Assembly (NCBI GenBank): GCA_019310525.1 | Contig: JAFDEE010000018.1 | Span: forward strand, 1 to 41,045 | Direction of reading: 5' to 3' | Length of the DNA stretch: 41,045 nucleotides | Source of the DNA: Deltaproteobacteria bacterium | GTDB lineage: Bacteria; Desulfobacterota; DSM-4660; Desulfatiglandales; HGW-15 | Shown: piece after piece, positions 26,393-34,840 of the stretch | Layout of the letters: every line of letters starts with the position of its first letter | Position numbering within the stretch: position 1 is the stretch's first letter | Program-made: the position numbers and the translations under genes | Notes under the pieces: model-generated | What the model was told of the DNA's origin: nothing | Seen by the model: the letters and a program-made list of their open reading frames with translations, nothing else | Databases searched by the model: none

Positions 26393-26774
26393 GCGGTACC
26401 TCACCAGATCGCCACTTATTTTCCTTATCCCATCGGTCAAATGAAGTCCATGGTCTACGCCGCCACCGAAAGGACTTCCATCATTTGTTGTTTAACTTCG
26501 TTATCTATCACACGGCGTCTCAGAGGGTTTTTTGCCGAGTCACGAAATCATCCCCTCTTCCCCGGGTAGGTTTCAGGTAAAGGTGAAAGATTCTTTCTGG
26601 CCCTAAAAATATTTTTCTGATTGAAAAGGGGACCTCCCATGTTCTCATCAGACTGCCCTCCCTATCTGGTCGAATTTTCGAGGGATATTAGGGATGAAAG
26701 AGGATGGGGAATACCCGGCCGGGATGGCATGCCCCTTGCTGTACTAGAGTAGAGGCAGCTTCGGGGGATCCGGA
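26393..26774. other. Regulatory region ahead of the transporter operon
   Basis: This 382-base gap contains no gene. It holds the sigma-54 promoter at 26725-26740. A run of A and T around 26606-26620, which could aid DNA bending, and a small palindrome TCGAATTTTCGA near 26670 could belong to the activator or IHF sites, but neither can be assigned. No clear intrinsic terminator is seen after the response regulator gene. Confidence 0.5.
26725..26740 (+). promoter_or_regulatory. Sigma-54 (-24/-12) promoter
   Basis: TGGCATGCCCCTTGCT fits the sigma-54 consensus (TGGCAyr, four bases, TTGCw) with the invariant GG at 26726-26727 and GC at 26738-26739 ten bases apart. Transcription would start near 26751, just before the ATG at 26775. 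The activator encoded immediately upstream is the obvious candidate regulator. Confidence 0.82.
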
Positions 26775-26951
26775 ATGGAGATCAAGACCCTGAGAGAGCG
26801 GGAAAAAGAACACCTCCTGGAGGTTCTCGACAAGACCTCCTGGAACCTTGAGATGGCGGCGCGGCTCCTCCAGATACCCCTTCCGCAGGTGAAGCGGAAG
26901 ATCCGTCAATACGGACTCGAGGACCCGAAAAGGAGACGGTCTTCCAGTTAG
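26775..26951 (+). CDS. Stand-alone Fis-type HTH protein, 58 residues
   Basis: A short gene whose product is little more than a Fis-family (HTH_8) DNA-binding domain: E-K-E-H-L-L-E-V-L, W-N-L-E-M-A-A-R-L-L, then the recognition helix with K-R-K-I-R-Q-Y-G-L and a basic tail. It aligns well with the C-terminal HTH of the response regulator just upstream ([28 protein letters not shown]). It is the first gene after the sigma-54 promoter and 34 bases before the transporter operon. It may compete with or fine-tune the activator at its binding sites, but this is a guess. A GGGGG lies upstream of the ATG. Confidence 0.75.
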   Translation: MEIKTLREREKEHLLEVLDKTSWNLEMAARLLQIPLPQVKRKIRQYGLEDPKRRRSSS

Positions 26952-26985
26952 AGAAAACCTTTTGAGAAGACAAGGAGGGAGGGAC

Positions 26986-28254
26986 ATGACGAGAAGAGGT
27001 GTTGTTTTGTCGGTTTTACTGTCTGCGCTGACTCTGTGTTTTCTGTTCGGCCAGGCCTCGGCGGCGGAACCCATCACCATCGGGTGCCCGCTTTCCACGG
27101 CCTTTGTGTACGGCTGGGACGCGGAGCGCGGGATAACACTCGCCGTGGAGGAGATCAATTCCCGGGGAGGCGTGAATGTCGGAGGCCAGAAGCGGCCGTT
27201 CAAGGTGGAGGTCATCGACACCCGCGACCTTGAACCGGGTGTTCCGGTCAGCGAGGCCCTGATGGCCGTGGAAAAGCTGATCCTGGAGAAGAAGGCCGAT
27301 TTCCTTCTCGGAGGCCCTGTCCGCTCAGAGGCGGCTCTTGCAGCCATGGGACTGCTTTCCAAATACAAAAAGATCTCCATAGTGACGACGGGTGTGTTGA
27401 CCCCGAAGTACCATGCCATGGTTGCAAAGAACTACGATAAATACAAATATTGCTTCAGGATTCACGGCGAGGCCAAGCAGTTGGTCAAGGAAATCATGAC
27501 CTGCTTTAATGAGATTCGGAAAAAATTCGGCCTCGACAAAGTATTCATCATGGTTCAGGACGTGGCCCATGCCCGGGGCGGGGGAAAGGTCCTGGGCAAG
27601 GTCGCCGAAAAGCAGGGATGGAAGGTCCTGGGAACAGCAGTCTACCCGACCGGAACATCCGATTTCTCCATGGGGCTGCTGAAGGCCAAAAAGGCCGGTG
27701 CCCAAATCCTGAACATCTGGATGGACATGCCGGAGAGTTCCATCCTGCTGAAGCAATGGTATGAGATGCGCATCCCGGCCCTTCCCTTCGGCTCTACCCT
27801 GGCGGCAGCGGAGCAGCCGGGCTTCTGGAAGGCCACGGAAGGGAAAGGGGAGTATACTCTTTGTAACGTGGTCAACGCAGGAAACGCTCCCAGCAACGCT
27901 ACCCCCTGGACCATGAAATTTTACAACGCCTATACCAAGAGATGGGGCATCCAGCCCGAGGGACTGGGAAGCTCAAGCAGTTACATGGCGGTGTACGTCT
28001 TGAAGGAAGCCATTGAGAAGGCCGGATCTCTTGATCCCGAAAAGGTCGTAAAGGCCCTGGAGCAGACGGATATGATGGGGGCTTACGGCAGAATCCGCTT
28101 CGACCCCAAGAGCCATCAGGTCATCCCGAGCATGGATCCCAAGGAGGGGGCGGTGGGTTCCATTCTCCAGTGGCAGGCCGGAGAGCGTGTAGTCGTCTTC
28201 CCAAAGAGCATCGCCATGGGTGAGATCAAGCTGCCGCCTTGGATGAAGCAGTAA
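26986..28254 (+). CDS. Branched-chain amino acid-type ABC solute-binding protein
   Basis: A 422-residue periplasmic binding protein of the type I (LivJ/LivK) fold. The signal peptide spans about residues 1-27 and ends in A-S-A-A. The mature part starts with I-T-I-G-C-P-L and has the typical E-I-N-S-R-G-G-V-N-V. Start at 26986 is set by AAGGAGGGAGG directly upstream. This family binds many things besides Leu/Ile/Val, such as amides, aromatic acids and short carboxylates. The CoA ligase at the end of the operon points to a carboxylic acid ligand, which is inference. A 178-base spacer, without visible gene, precedes livH. Confidence 0.88.
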   Translation: MTRRGVVLSVLLSALTLCFLFGQASAAEPITIGCPLSTAFVYGWDAERGITLAVEEINSRGGVNVGGQKRPFKVEVIDTRDLEPGVPVSEALMAVEKLILEKKADFLLGGPVRSEAALAAMGLLSKYKKISIVTTGVLTPKYHAMVAKNYDKYKYCFRIHGEAKQLVKEIMTCFNEIRKKFGLDKVFIMVQDVAHARGGGKVLGKVAEKQGWKVLGTAVYPTGTSDFSMGLLKAKKAGAQILNIWMDMPESSILLKQWYEMRIPALPFGSTLAAAEQPGFWKATEGKGEYTLCNVVNAGNAPSNATPWTMKFYNAYTKRWGIQPEGLGSSSSYMAVYVLKEAIEKAGSLDPEKVVKALEQTDMMGAYGRIRFDPKSHQVIPSMDPKEGAVGSILQWQAGERVVVFPKSIAMGEIKLPPWMKQ

Positions 28255-28432
28255 GTCCTTTCGGAAATCGACCATCGGAATGTGAGAAGAGAATAAGGCG
28301 GCGAGGAGAGGAGTTCAGGGCGCCATCAACCCTGTGGGAAGGGTTATCTGCTTCGGGAGCAATGCCTTCCTCCCTGCCGCCTGTCCATCAACTTGCATCC
28401 TTCCTGCATCTGAATGAGGAACAGATCCTATC

Positions 28433-29299
28433 ATGGAGATCATCATCTACGGCATCATCAACAGTACAGCCCTGGCCTTGATGGCCCTGGGATTCGCCCT
28501 GGTGTACGGGATCAGCCGGGTGCCCAATTTCGCCCACGGCGCCCTTTACGTCATCTGCGGATTCATCACATGGAGCTTCCTCAATAAATTGGGCCTGAAC
28601 TACCCGCTGAGTATCCTGCTCGCCATGGTGATCACCGGGGTCATCGGGGGGCTCATCTATCGCTTCATCCTGATCCGGGTCCGGGGAATGGCCATTTCCG
28701 AGATCATAGCATCCTACGCCATCGGCCTCGCCATCCTTGAGGGCTTTCGCTGGTGGGGATTCAAGGGCCTGACATACACCCTGCCCGTTTTCCTGGAGGG
28801 AAGCATCACCATCGGAGATGTGCCCGTGGACCTCCATCGGATCCTTGTGGTGGTGATAGGTGCGGCCGTAGTGGGCTTCCTCTGGATGTTCACACACTTC
28901 ACCCGGGTCGGCCTGGCCCTTCGGGGAATGGCCCAGGATGAAAGGGCCGCCCTCATGCTCGGGATCGATTCGGATCTTATGGCTATTGTGGCCATGACCT
29001 TCGGGTCCATGCTGGCCGGGCTGTCGGCCGTGCTTCTTCTCCCCTTAGGTAATATAGTGGTGGAAGCGGGTTACAACGTGTTGGTTCTCGCCATTGCCGT
29101 CTGTATCGTGGGCGGCCTGGGGAGCTGGATGGGGGCTGTTTTGGCCGCGTTCCTGATCGGGTTCGCCCAGATCCTGACCGTGGTCTATCTTGGTTCTCAC
29201 TACCAGATGGTGGTGGCGCTCCTTGCCATCATATTGACTCTTGTTCTCCGGCCTTCGGGCCTTTTCGGGAAGCAGAAGGAACTGGAAGAAAGGGTATAA
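28433..29299 (+). CDS. livH: ABC transporter permease, LivH type
   Basis: A 288-residue inner-membrane permease with about eight helices. Landmarks are Y-G-I-I-N-S-T-A-L-A-L-M-A-L-G near the N-terminus, R-V-P-N-F-A-H-G, and G-L-A-L-R-G-M-A-Q-D, the cytoplasmic coupling loop of the LivH/LivM family. It pairs with LivM to form the channel. The stop codon lies three bases before the GTG of livM. Confidence 0.92.
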   Translation: MEIIIYGIINSTALALMALGFALVYGISRVPNFAHGALYVICGFITWSFLNKLGLNYPLSILLAMVITGVIGGLIYRFILIRVRGMAISEIIASYAIGLAILEGFRWWGFKGLTYTLPVFLEGSITIGDVPVDLHRILVVVIGAAVVGFLWMFTHFTRVGLALRGMAQDERAALMLGIDSDLMAIVAMTFGSMLAGLSAVLLLPLGNIVVEAGYNVLVLAIAVCIVGGLGSWMGAVLAAFLIGFAQILTVVYLGSHYQMVVALLAIILTLVLRPSGLFGKQKELEERV

Positions 29300-29302
29300 A
29301 AC

Positions 29303-30319
29303 GTGGCGACTCAAACCGGGAAGCGAAAGGAAAGGCTGGATCGGGGCATCAAGGTCCGAACAGATGGAATCTATGCCCTGATGTCCTGGAAAGAATTGTC
29401 CTACCTCATTCTGCCCAGGGCGGTGCTGATTTTGGGGATGCTGATGCTCCCCTTGGTCATGCCGGGCATGTACTGGCAAAGGGTTGTTTCCATTGTTTGC
29501 ATCTATGCGCTCCTGGCTCTCAGTTTCGATTTCCTGGCCCACTTCCTGGGCCTGGTTTCCCTGGGCGGGGCCTTCTTTATCGGCGTTGGAGGGTACCTTT
29601 CCGCCATCCTCAATACGCAATATGGACTTTCCCCCCTTTGGGCCATTCCCCTTGCAACCCTTGCAGGAGGTGTCGTCTGTACAATTCTCCTGCTTCCCTG
29701 TCTTCCTCTTCGGGGAGTCTACTTCGCCATCATAAGCCTTATGTTCCCCCTTGCCATGGCCCGTATCATCGAGGCCCTGGACATCTTCGGCGGAACGGAC
29801 GGGATCATGGGAATAGAGAGCTTCGCCAACCGCTGGTTCGAGCAATATGCCGTGATTCTCATCGTTTTGGGATGCCTTTTCGGCCTGAGGCGTTTGGTCA
29901 ATCTGGACCTGGGATTGGTCTTTCGGGCCGTCAAGGATAACGATCAGGCGGTCCGGGCCTCCGGGATGAGCCTGACCCGTTACAAGGCCATGGGCGTTTT
30001 CATCGCCTCGGCCATGGGATGCATGGCTGGGGCCTGCCTAGTGCATATCTACATGTGGTCGGGCATCTCGTTGTTCGCCCTGGATTTTTCCATACTTCCC
30101 ATCGCGGCCACAGTGATCGGCGGGGGAGGAACCCTGGTAGGTCCTGTTTTGGGATGTTTTATTCTGGTACCCATCTCGGAACTGCTCCGGGCCTTCGGGA
30201 CCTTGCGGATCGTTTTCTATGCCCTGATTCTCATGGGCTTCATTGTCTTCAGGAGTGAGGGGCTCATGGTCTTCGGGCAGCGCAAGTACCATCAGTTTGA
30301 AAGGTGGGTCAAGGTATGA
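29303..30319 (+). CDS. livM: ABC transporter permease, LivM type
   Basis: A 338-residue permease with nine or so helices after a 35-residue basic cytoplasmic N-terminus. The family signature D-L-G-L-V-F-R-A-V-K-D-N-D-Q-A-V-R-A-S-G is present as coupling loop, as is A-L-S-F-D-F-L-A in the first half. It starts with GTG and its stop overlaps the ATG of livG by 4 bases (ATGA). Confidence 0.92.
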   Translation: MATQTGKRKERLDRGIKVRTDGIYALMSWKELSYLILPRAVLILGMLMLPLVMPGMYWQRVVSIVCIYALLALSFDFLAHFLGLVSLGGAFFIGVGGYLSAILNTQYGLSPLWAIPLATLAGGVVCTILLLPCLPLRGVYFAIISLMFPLAMARIIEALDIFGGTDGIMGIESFANRWFEQYAVILIVLGCLFGLRRLVNLDLGLVFRAVKDNDQAVRASGMSLTRYKAMGVFIASAMGCMAGACLVHIYMWSGISLFALDFSILPIAATVIGGGGTLVGPVLGCFILVPISELLRAFGTLRIVFYALILMGFIVFRSEGLMVFGQRKYHQFERWVKV

Positions 30320-31104
30320 ATCGTGAACCGATGCTGGAGGTGCGGGGTGTCACCAAGACCTTTGGGGGAATCCTGGCCTTGAACAATGTCAGTTTCGACC
30401 TCTTCCCCGGTGACATCCTGGGAATCATCGGACCGAACGGGTCCGGGAAGACCACCCTCGTCAACTGCATCACGGGGTTTGTCAAGATGACTTCAGGCCG
30501 GGTGCGGTTCAAGGGCAGGAACATCACCGGTAAACCGGCCCACAAGATCGCGGATATGGGCATCACCCGGACTTTTCAGATCATGCGGCCCTATTACAGC
30601 CTTCCGGCCTATAAAAATCTGGTTATTCCCCTATACTCGCCGCGCGCCAGGAGAACGGGAGGATGGAGAGGCGGAGGGAAACTAGGTGACCGGGATACCG
30701 TTGGGATCGACATCCTGGAAGAGATCGGTTTTGAACGGGATTCCCACGTGCCTTACAAGATGGCGGCAACCCTTCCGACGGGATATCTCAAGCGGCTGGA
30801 GTTGGCCAGGTGCCTGGCTTTGAAGCCGGAGATCATTCTTTGCGATGAGGTTTTTTCCGGCTTGAGTATGAGCGAAATCGCCAGCATGGTTCCCTTGATC
30901 GAACGCCTCCAGATGGACGGCATCACCCTGATCATGATCGAACACCGGCTCAGGGAGCTATTCCGGGTGGCCAACCGGATCCTGGTCCTTAATTTCGGCG
31001 AGAAACTCATGGAGGGGACCCCGGAAGAGGTCATGGGAGATGAGCGGGTGAAGGAGGCCTATTTTGGATCCGAGGAAGTGGAGGAGGTCATGACCTATGC
31101 TTGA
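30316..31104 (+). CDS. livG: ABC transporter ATPase, LivG type
   Basis: A 262-residue ATP-binding subunit. Walker A is G-P-N-G-S-G-K-T-T and Walker B ends in I-I-L-C-D-E-V-F-S-G-L-S. The ABC signature is degenerate (L-P-T-G-Y-L-K-R-L-E-L-A-R instead of L-S-x-G-x-Q-x-R). T-R-T-F-Q-I-M-R-P is typical of LivG. The ATG at 30316 overlaps the livM stop; the GTG twelve bases earlier is less likely. The odd signature may mean that LivF carries the main productive site. Confidence 0.9.
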   Translation: MNREPMLEVRGVTKTFGGILALNNVSFDLFPGDILGIIGPNGSGKTTLVNCITGFVKMTSGRVRFKGRNITGKPAHKIADMGITRTFQIMRPYYSLPAYKNLVIPLYSPRARRTGGWRGGGKLGDRDTVGIDILEEIGFERDSHVPYKMAATLPTGYLKRLELARCLALKPEIILCDEVFSGLSMSEIASMVPLIERLQMDGITLIMIEHRLRELFRVANRILVLNFGEKLMEGTPEEVMGDERVKEAYFGSEEVEEVMTYA

Positions 31105-31843
31105 AGCAAGGGAGCTGATGGTCTTTTATGAGAATATGCTGGCCCTGAACAATGTGTCTGTGGGCTGCGGGGAGAACCAGATCGTGGGAATCTTCGGGGC
31201 CAACAGCGCCGGGAAGTCCACACTCATGTATACTCTGTCCGGTATCATCGAGGATATCCGTAAAAAGGAGGAGATGGCGGGGGGGGAACGGATCACGGTG
31301 ATGGGCCGCCTTACCTTCAGGGGCGAGGATATCACCGACCTGAAACCAAGTCAGAGGGCCAGGCGTGGATTGATCCTCTGCCCGGAGCGACGAAGAATCT
31401 TCACTGAGAGCAGTGTCCTGGAGAACCTGAGAATCGGGGGATACCTTGCCAGTCCATCCCAGGCCGGGGATACGCTGGACTATGTGTTCCACTTGTTCCC
31501 GGCCCTGGTGAAGCTCAAGAAGAGGCTCGGTGGTTTTCTGAGCGGCGGAGAGCAGCAGATGCTGGCCATCGGCAGGGCCCTCATGGCCCAACCCAGACTT
31601 CTCCTCCTGGATGAACCCCTCATGGGACTCAGTCCCCTGATCCAGTCGATCCTCGTGAAGGCCACTCGGGAGATCCGGAACGAAAAGGGAATATCGATTA
31701 TCGTGACCGAGCAGTATGCAAGACCGGTCCTGCCTATAGTAGACTATGCCTTTATTCTGGAAAACGGATCTGCGGTGATGGAAGGGTCCCGGGAGGATTT
31801 GATGAACAACCCGGATGTGCGGTCCGCCTATTTTGGGGTTTAG
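31097..31843 (+). CDS. livF: ABC transporter ATPase, LivF type
   Basis: A 248-residue ATP-binding subunit with Walker A G-A-N-S-A-G-K-S-T, a clean signature L-S-G-G-E-Q-Q-M-L-A-I-G-R-A and Walker B L-L-L-L-D-E-P. An insertion of about 20 charged residues after the Walker A helix (around residues 53-75, with K-K-E-E and G-G-E-R) is longer than usual in LivF. The gene overlaps livG by 8 bases. Confidence 0.92.
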   Translation: MLEARELMVFYENMLALNNVSVGCGENQIVGIFGANSAGKSTLMYTLSGIIEDIRKKEEMAGGERITVMGRLTFRGEDITDLKPSQRARRGLILCPERRRIFTESSVLENLRIGGYLASPSQAGDTLDYVFHLFPALVKLKKRLGGFLSGGEQQMLAIGRALMAQPRLLLLDEPLMGLSPLIQSILVKATREIRNEKGISIIVTEQYARPVLPIVDYAFILENGSAVMEGSREDLMNNPDVRSAYFGV

Positions 31844-31919
31844 TATGGTGAGTTCAACATGGGAGCAATCGGCTTCCGCCTTGGACCGGAAAACGGAGAA
31901 AACGGTTGAAGAGGGAACC

Positions 31920-33596
31920 ATGCAGGAGACTTTAATGGAACTCGAAAAGGAATCCACCTTTTCACGTTTTGACCGGATGAGCGAACAATATCCGGCAAGA
32001 CCCGCGGTCACATATCTTGGTGAGGATTTCTCCTTCGCCCGCCTCCGGAACCTGAGCGAGCGGTTCGCGGGGGGACTGGCGGAAATGGGCGTGCGAAAGG
32101 GCGATCGTGTCATGCTTTACCTTGCCAACTGCGTCCAATGGGTGATCGCCTACCTGGGGATCCAGAAGCTCGGGGCCGTCCTCGTTCCAGTCTCCCCCAT
32201 CTATACCTCCTTTGAGATCGAGTACATGGTCAAGGATGCCGAAGTAGAGACCGTCGTCTGTCTGGATACCAACTTTTGCTATGTCAAGGAAGTCTTTCCC
32301 ACGACGGGGCTCAAGCGGGCCATCGTGACCAACCTGGCCGACCCCCTTCCTTTTTATAAGCGGGCCTTGGGGAAATGCTTTGACAAGGTTCCCCACGGCA
32401 AGGTGGACAAGGCCGATGGAGTTTACTCCTTTATGTCCCTTTTGAAGCATCCTCCTTTGCGGGAAAAGGTGGAGATTGATCCATGGAACGACCTTTCATA
32501 TATCCTTTACACAGGGGGAACGACGGGATTTCCCAAGGGAGTGCCCGGCAATCACATCGGCATGACTTCCTACGTAAAGGACGTGATCGAAGAAGTAGCG
32601 GGAGATCATCTCAAGGAAGGGGAGGATGTCTATATCGCGGTAAATCCCCTTTTTCACATCATGGCCTTGGGGCTTTTCATGGCCTTGGGGCTCAACAAGG
32701 GAAACCGGACCCTCTTGATGCCAGTGCCACAGGTGGATGCCATTCTCGAGAGCATTCAGCGCTATAGTGTCCGATGGATGCTCGGGGTTCCGGCCCTCTA
32801 CCGCATGATCCTGGAAAACGACCGTCTGGCTCAATACAACCTGGATTCCCTGACTTATTGCTATTGCGGCGGGGACATGCTTCCGGTGGAGGTCTTCAGA
32901 AGATGGAAGGAGCATACCGGTGTCCCCATCTGCCAGGTTTACGGTTCCACTGAGGCGGGGCATGTGAGCTACAGCCGCATCGACCGGGAACCCAAGCCGG
33001 CGGCCATCGGCCTGCCCCTGAGGAGCCGGGAATGTATCGTGGTGGACCCCGATACCCTGGAAAGGGTCCCCAGGGGCAGCAGCGGTGAACTCCTGGTGAC
33101 TTCTCCCTATACCCTGAAGACTTACTGGAAAAAGCCGGAGGAGACCCGGCGCTCTTATGTGGAGATCGAAGGGAAGACCTATTACCGGATGGGGGATTTC
33201 GTCAAACAGGACGAGGAAGGTGAACTGATCTATGTGGAACGCTCGGCGGACATCATCAAGCATAAGGCCTATCGGGTTTCTGCCTCGGAAGTGGAAGCCG
33301 TGCTCCAGGATCATCCCACCGTCATCGGGGCCTGCGTTGTTGGCGTGCCTGATCAAAAGGTGGGGGAACGCATCAAGGCGATCGTGGTACTCAAGGAGGA
33401 TGCCCGTGGCGTGGGGGGGGCGGAGTTGATCCGGTGGTGCCGGGAACACCTTGCTTCATATAAGGTGCCCAGTTATATCGAGTTCAGAGACATGCTGCCC
33501 AAGTCCAAGGTGGGCAAGCTCCTGCGCCGTGAGATCCGGGACGAAGAACGAAGGCGCCTTGAAAAGGAGAAAGTCAAGACTTCAGGATCCCGCTGA
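31920..33596 (+). CDS. Acyl-CoA ligase (AMP-binding enzyme)
   Basis: A 558-residue member of the ANL superfamily that activates a carboxylic acid with ATP and CoA. Motifs: Y-T-G-G-T-T-G-F-P-K-G-V (phosphate loop), Y-G-S-T-E-A-G-H, Y-R-M-G-D-F and the C-terminal catalytic lysine in K-S-K-V-G-K-L-L-R-R. The substrate, fatty or aromatic acid, cannot be read from the sequence. The start at 31920 has GAGGGA just upstream; an ATG at 31845, two bases after livF, is possible and would add 25 residues. Being last in a transporter operon, it probably traps the imported acid as a thioester. Confidence 0.88.
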   Translation: MQETLMELEKESTFSRFDRMSEQYPARPAVTYLGEDFSFARLRNLSERFAGGLAEMGVRKGDRVMLYLANCVQWVIAYLGIQKLGAVLVPVSPIYTSFEIEYMVKDAEVETVVCLDTNFCYVKEVFPTTGLKRAIVTNLADPLPFYKRALGKCFDKVPHGKVDKADGVYSFMSLLKHPPLREKVEIDPWNDLSYILYTGGTTGFPKGVPGNHIGMTSYVKDVIEEVAGDHLKEGEDVYIAVNPLFHIMALGLFMALGLNKGNRTLLMPVPQVDAILESIQRYSVRWMLGVPALYRMILENDRLAQYNLDSLTYCYCGGDMLPVEVFRRWKEHTGVPICQVYGSTEAGHVSYSRIDREPKPAAIGLPLRSRECIVVDPDTLERVPRGSSGELLVTSPYTLKTYWKKPEETRRSYVEIEGKTYYRMGDFVKQDEEGELIYVERSADIIKHKAYRVSASEVEAVLQDHPTVIGACVVGVPDQKVGERIKAIVVLKEDARGVGGAELIRWCREHLASYKVPSYIEFRDMLPKSKVGKLLRREIRDEERRRLEKEKVKTSGSR

Positions 33597-33643
33597 AGGA
33601 GTGGAGGCGAGAAGATCCTTGAAATGGATGGGAGGTTTCGGAA

Positions 33644-34165
33644 ATGAGACAGAGTCCGCTGGACAATAAACGTCTCCTGGCGGTTGATGACGAACCCGAT
33701 GTCTTGGACACCTTACAGGAGCAGTTGGAGGATTTTGAGGGACTCGTCTTTGACCGGGCGACGGACTACGAGACCGCATACCATCTCCTGAGATCCTGGT
33801 CCTACGATCTCGTGATCCTGGATATCATGGGAGTCCGGGGTTTTGATCTCCTCAATGCATCTGTTCATTTGGGAATTCCCACCGTCATGCTCACCTCTCA
33901 CGCCCTTGCTGCGGAGACCCTGAAGAAATCAGTGGAAATGGGAGCGAGGGCTTATATTCCAAAGGAAAAACTGGCGGAAATCGTCCCTTTCCTGGAAGAA
34001 GTTCTCACCCTTTCCCATGGTGCCGTTTGGAAGCGCCTCTTCGAGAGGTTGGGCGATTTCTTCAACTTGAAATTCGGGAAGGAATGGCAGAGGGACGAGA
34101 AGGAATTCTGGAAAAAGGTGATGTCGGGCACTTATGAATCAAAACCCGTCATCCTGAAAAAGTAG
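33644..34165 (+). CDS. Response regulator with short C-terminal extension
   Basis: A 173-residue protein: a receiver domain (about 10-125) with D15/D16, phosphoacceptor D60 in V-I-L-D-I-M-G, T in M-L-T-S-H and K in I-P-K-E-K. About 48 further residues are rich in Trp, Phe and Lys and contain no HTH or enzyme motif. It follows the CoA ligase by 47 bases and so probably belongs to the sigma-54 operon. It could act as a phosphate sink or partner for the upstream kinase, or bind a target by its tail. The P-K-E-K-L variant in place of K-P is seen in some stand-alone receivers. Confidence 0.82.
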   Translation: MRQSPLDNKRLLAVDDEPDVLDTLQEQLEDFEGLVFDRATDYETAYHLLRSWSYDLVILDIMGVRGFDLLNASVHLGIPTVMLTSHALAAETLKKSVEMGARAYIPKEKLAEIVPFLEEVLTLSHGAVWKRLFERLGDFFNLKFGKEWQRDEKEFWKKVMSGTYESKPVILKK

Positions 34166-34181
34166 ATTCCGCCTCTGATTT

Positions 34182-34239
34182 CCAGGCCTCGGGGGGAAGG
34201 GAACCCATATAAAGGTCCCTGAACACGGGGCCTATTTTT
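34182..34239 (+). terminator. Probable terminator of the transporter operon
   Basis: An imperfect stem is formed by AGGCC (near 34182) with GGCCT (34229-34233) and an inner GGGAACC/GGTCCC pair, followed by a TATTTTTG tract. It lies just after the response regulator stop and touches the end of the convergent TonB-like gene. Confidence 0.4.
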
Positions 34240-34840
34240 GTGGCCTGTGGGAGGCGATGCGGTAATCGAAGTTCGCTTTGATGTTCAGGCGACTTACCCT
34301 TACATGGGAAGGAAAGGGGGGGAAGGGGGATGCGGCCTTTACCGCCCTCTGGGCCTCCCGGTCAAGGATTTGATGCCCTGAGCTTTCGAGGACCCTGAGC
34401 CCGATCAGGTGGCCGTTACGGTTGAGCCTGAAGAGGAGCTGTAGGCGGCCTTCGATCAAGTTCTCTTTTGCTTCTATAGGATAGTGCCACCGGCGCAGGA
34501 TACGCTTTTTGATGACCCGGGCATAGGTGACGTAGCGTTCGTCCTCGGTATTGAGGGATATGGTGTCTTCATCAGAGTCAGGGGGAGGGTTGAGAAGTTT
34601 TTTCAGCTCGCCGTCTGAAAGGTCGGCCTTTTCCAAGCCTTCCACAGGGGGCCTGATAAGTTCTACCCTGTAAGTGCGAAGTTCGGTGTCCGGCCAGTAC
34701 AAGGGAAAGGCGTTTTTGAAGACTATCACCAGAAAAAGGTGGACCGCGGAGGAAACCATCAAGCAGAGGTGCATGACTCTCCGGGCGGATAGGGAATCCA
34801 ATCTATTCTTCCGGGGCACCATGATGATTGGAGGGGCCAT
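34232..34840 (-). CDS. TonB C-terminal-domain protein
   Basis: A 202-residue protein with one N-terminal transmembrane helix (about residues 22-44, H-L-C-L-M-V-S-S-A-V-H-L-F), a periplasmic linker with P-P-P and acidic residues, and a TonB-type C-terminal domain (about 105-195; W-H-Y-P, E-G-R-L-Q-L-L-F, V-L-E-S-S-G-H). TonB transmits energy from ExbBD to outer-membrane receptors, but the proline-rich spacer is short here and no exbB/exbD or receptor is adjacent. It may be a TonB paralogue with a structural role. It overlaps the HD gene end by 38 bases; a start at 34822 is also possible. Confidence 0.8.
   Translation of the reverse strand: MAPPIIMVPRKNRLDSLSARRVMHLCLMVSSAVHLFLVIVFKNAFPLYWPDTELRTYRVELIRPPVEGLEKADLSDGELKKLLNPPPDSDEDTISLNTEDERYVTYARVIKKRILRRWHYPIEAKENLIEGRLQLLFRLNRNGHLIGLRVLESSGHQILDREAQRAVKAASPFPPFPSHVRVSRLNIKANFDYRIASHRPQK

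Noticed and set aside
28239-28481. Small open frame between the binding protein and livH
   Set aside because: It overlaps both neighbours, lacks a ribosome site and shows no domain.
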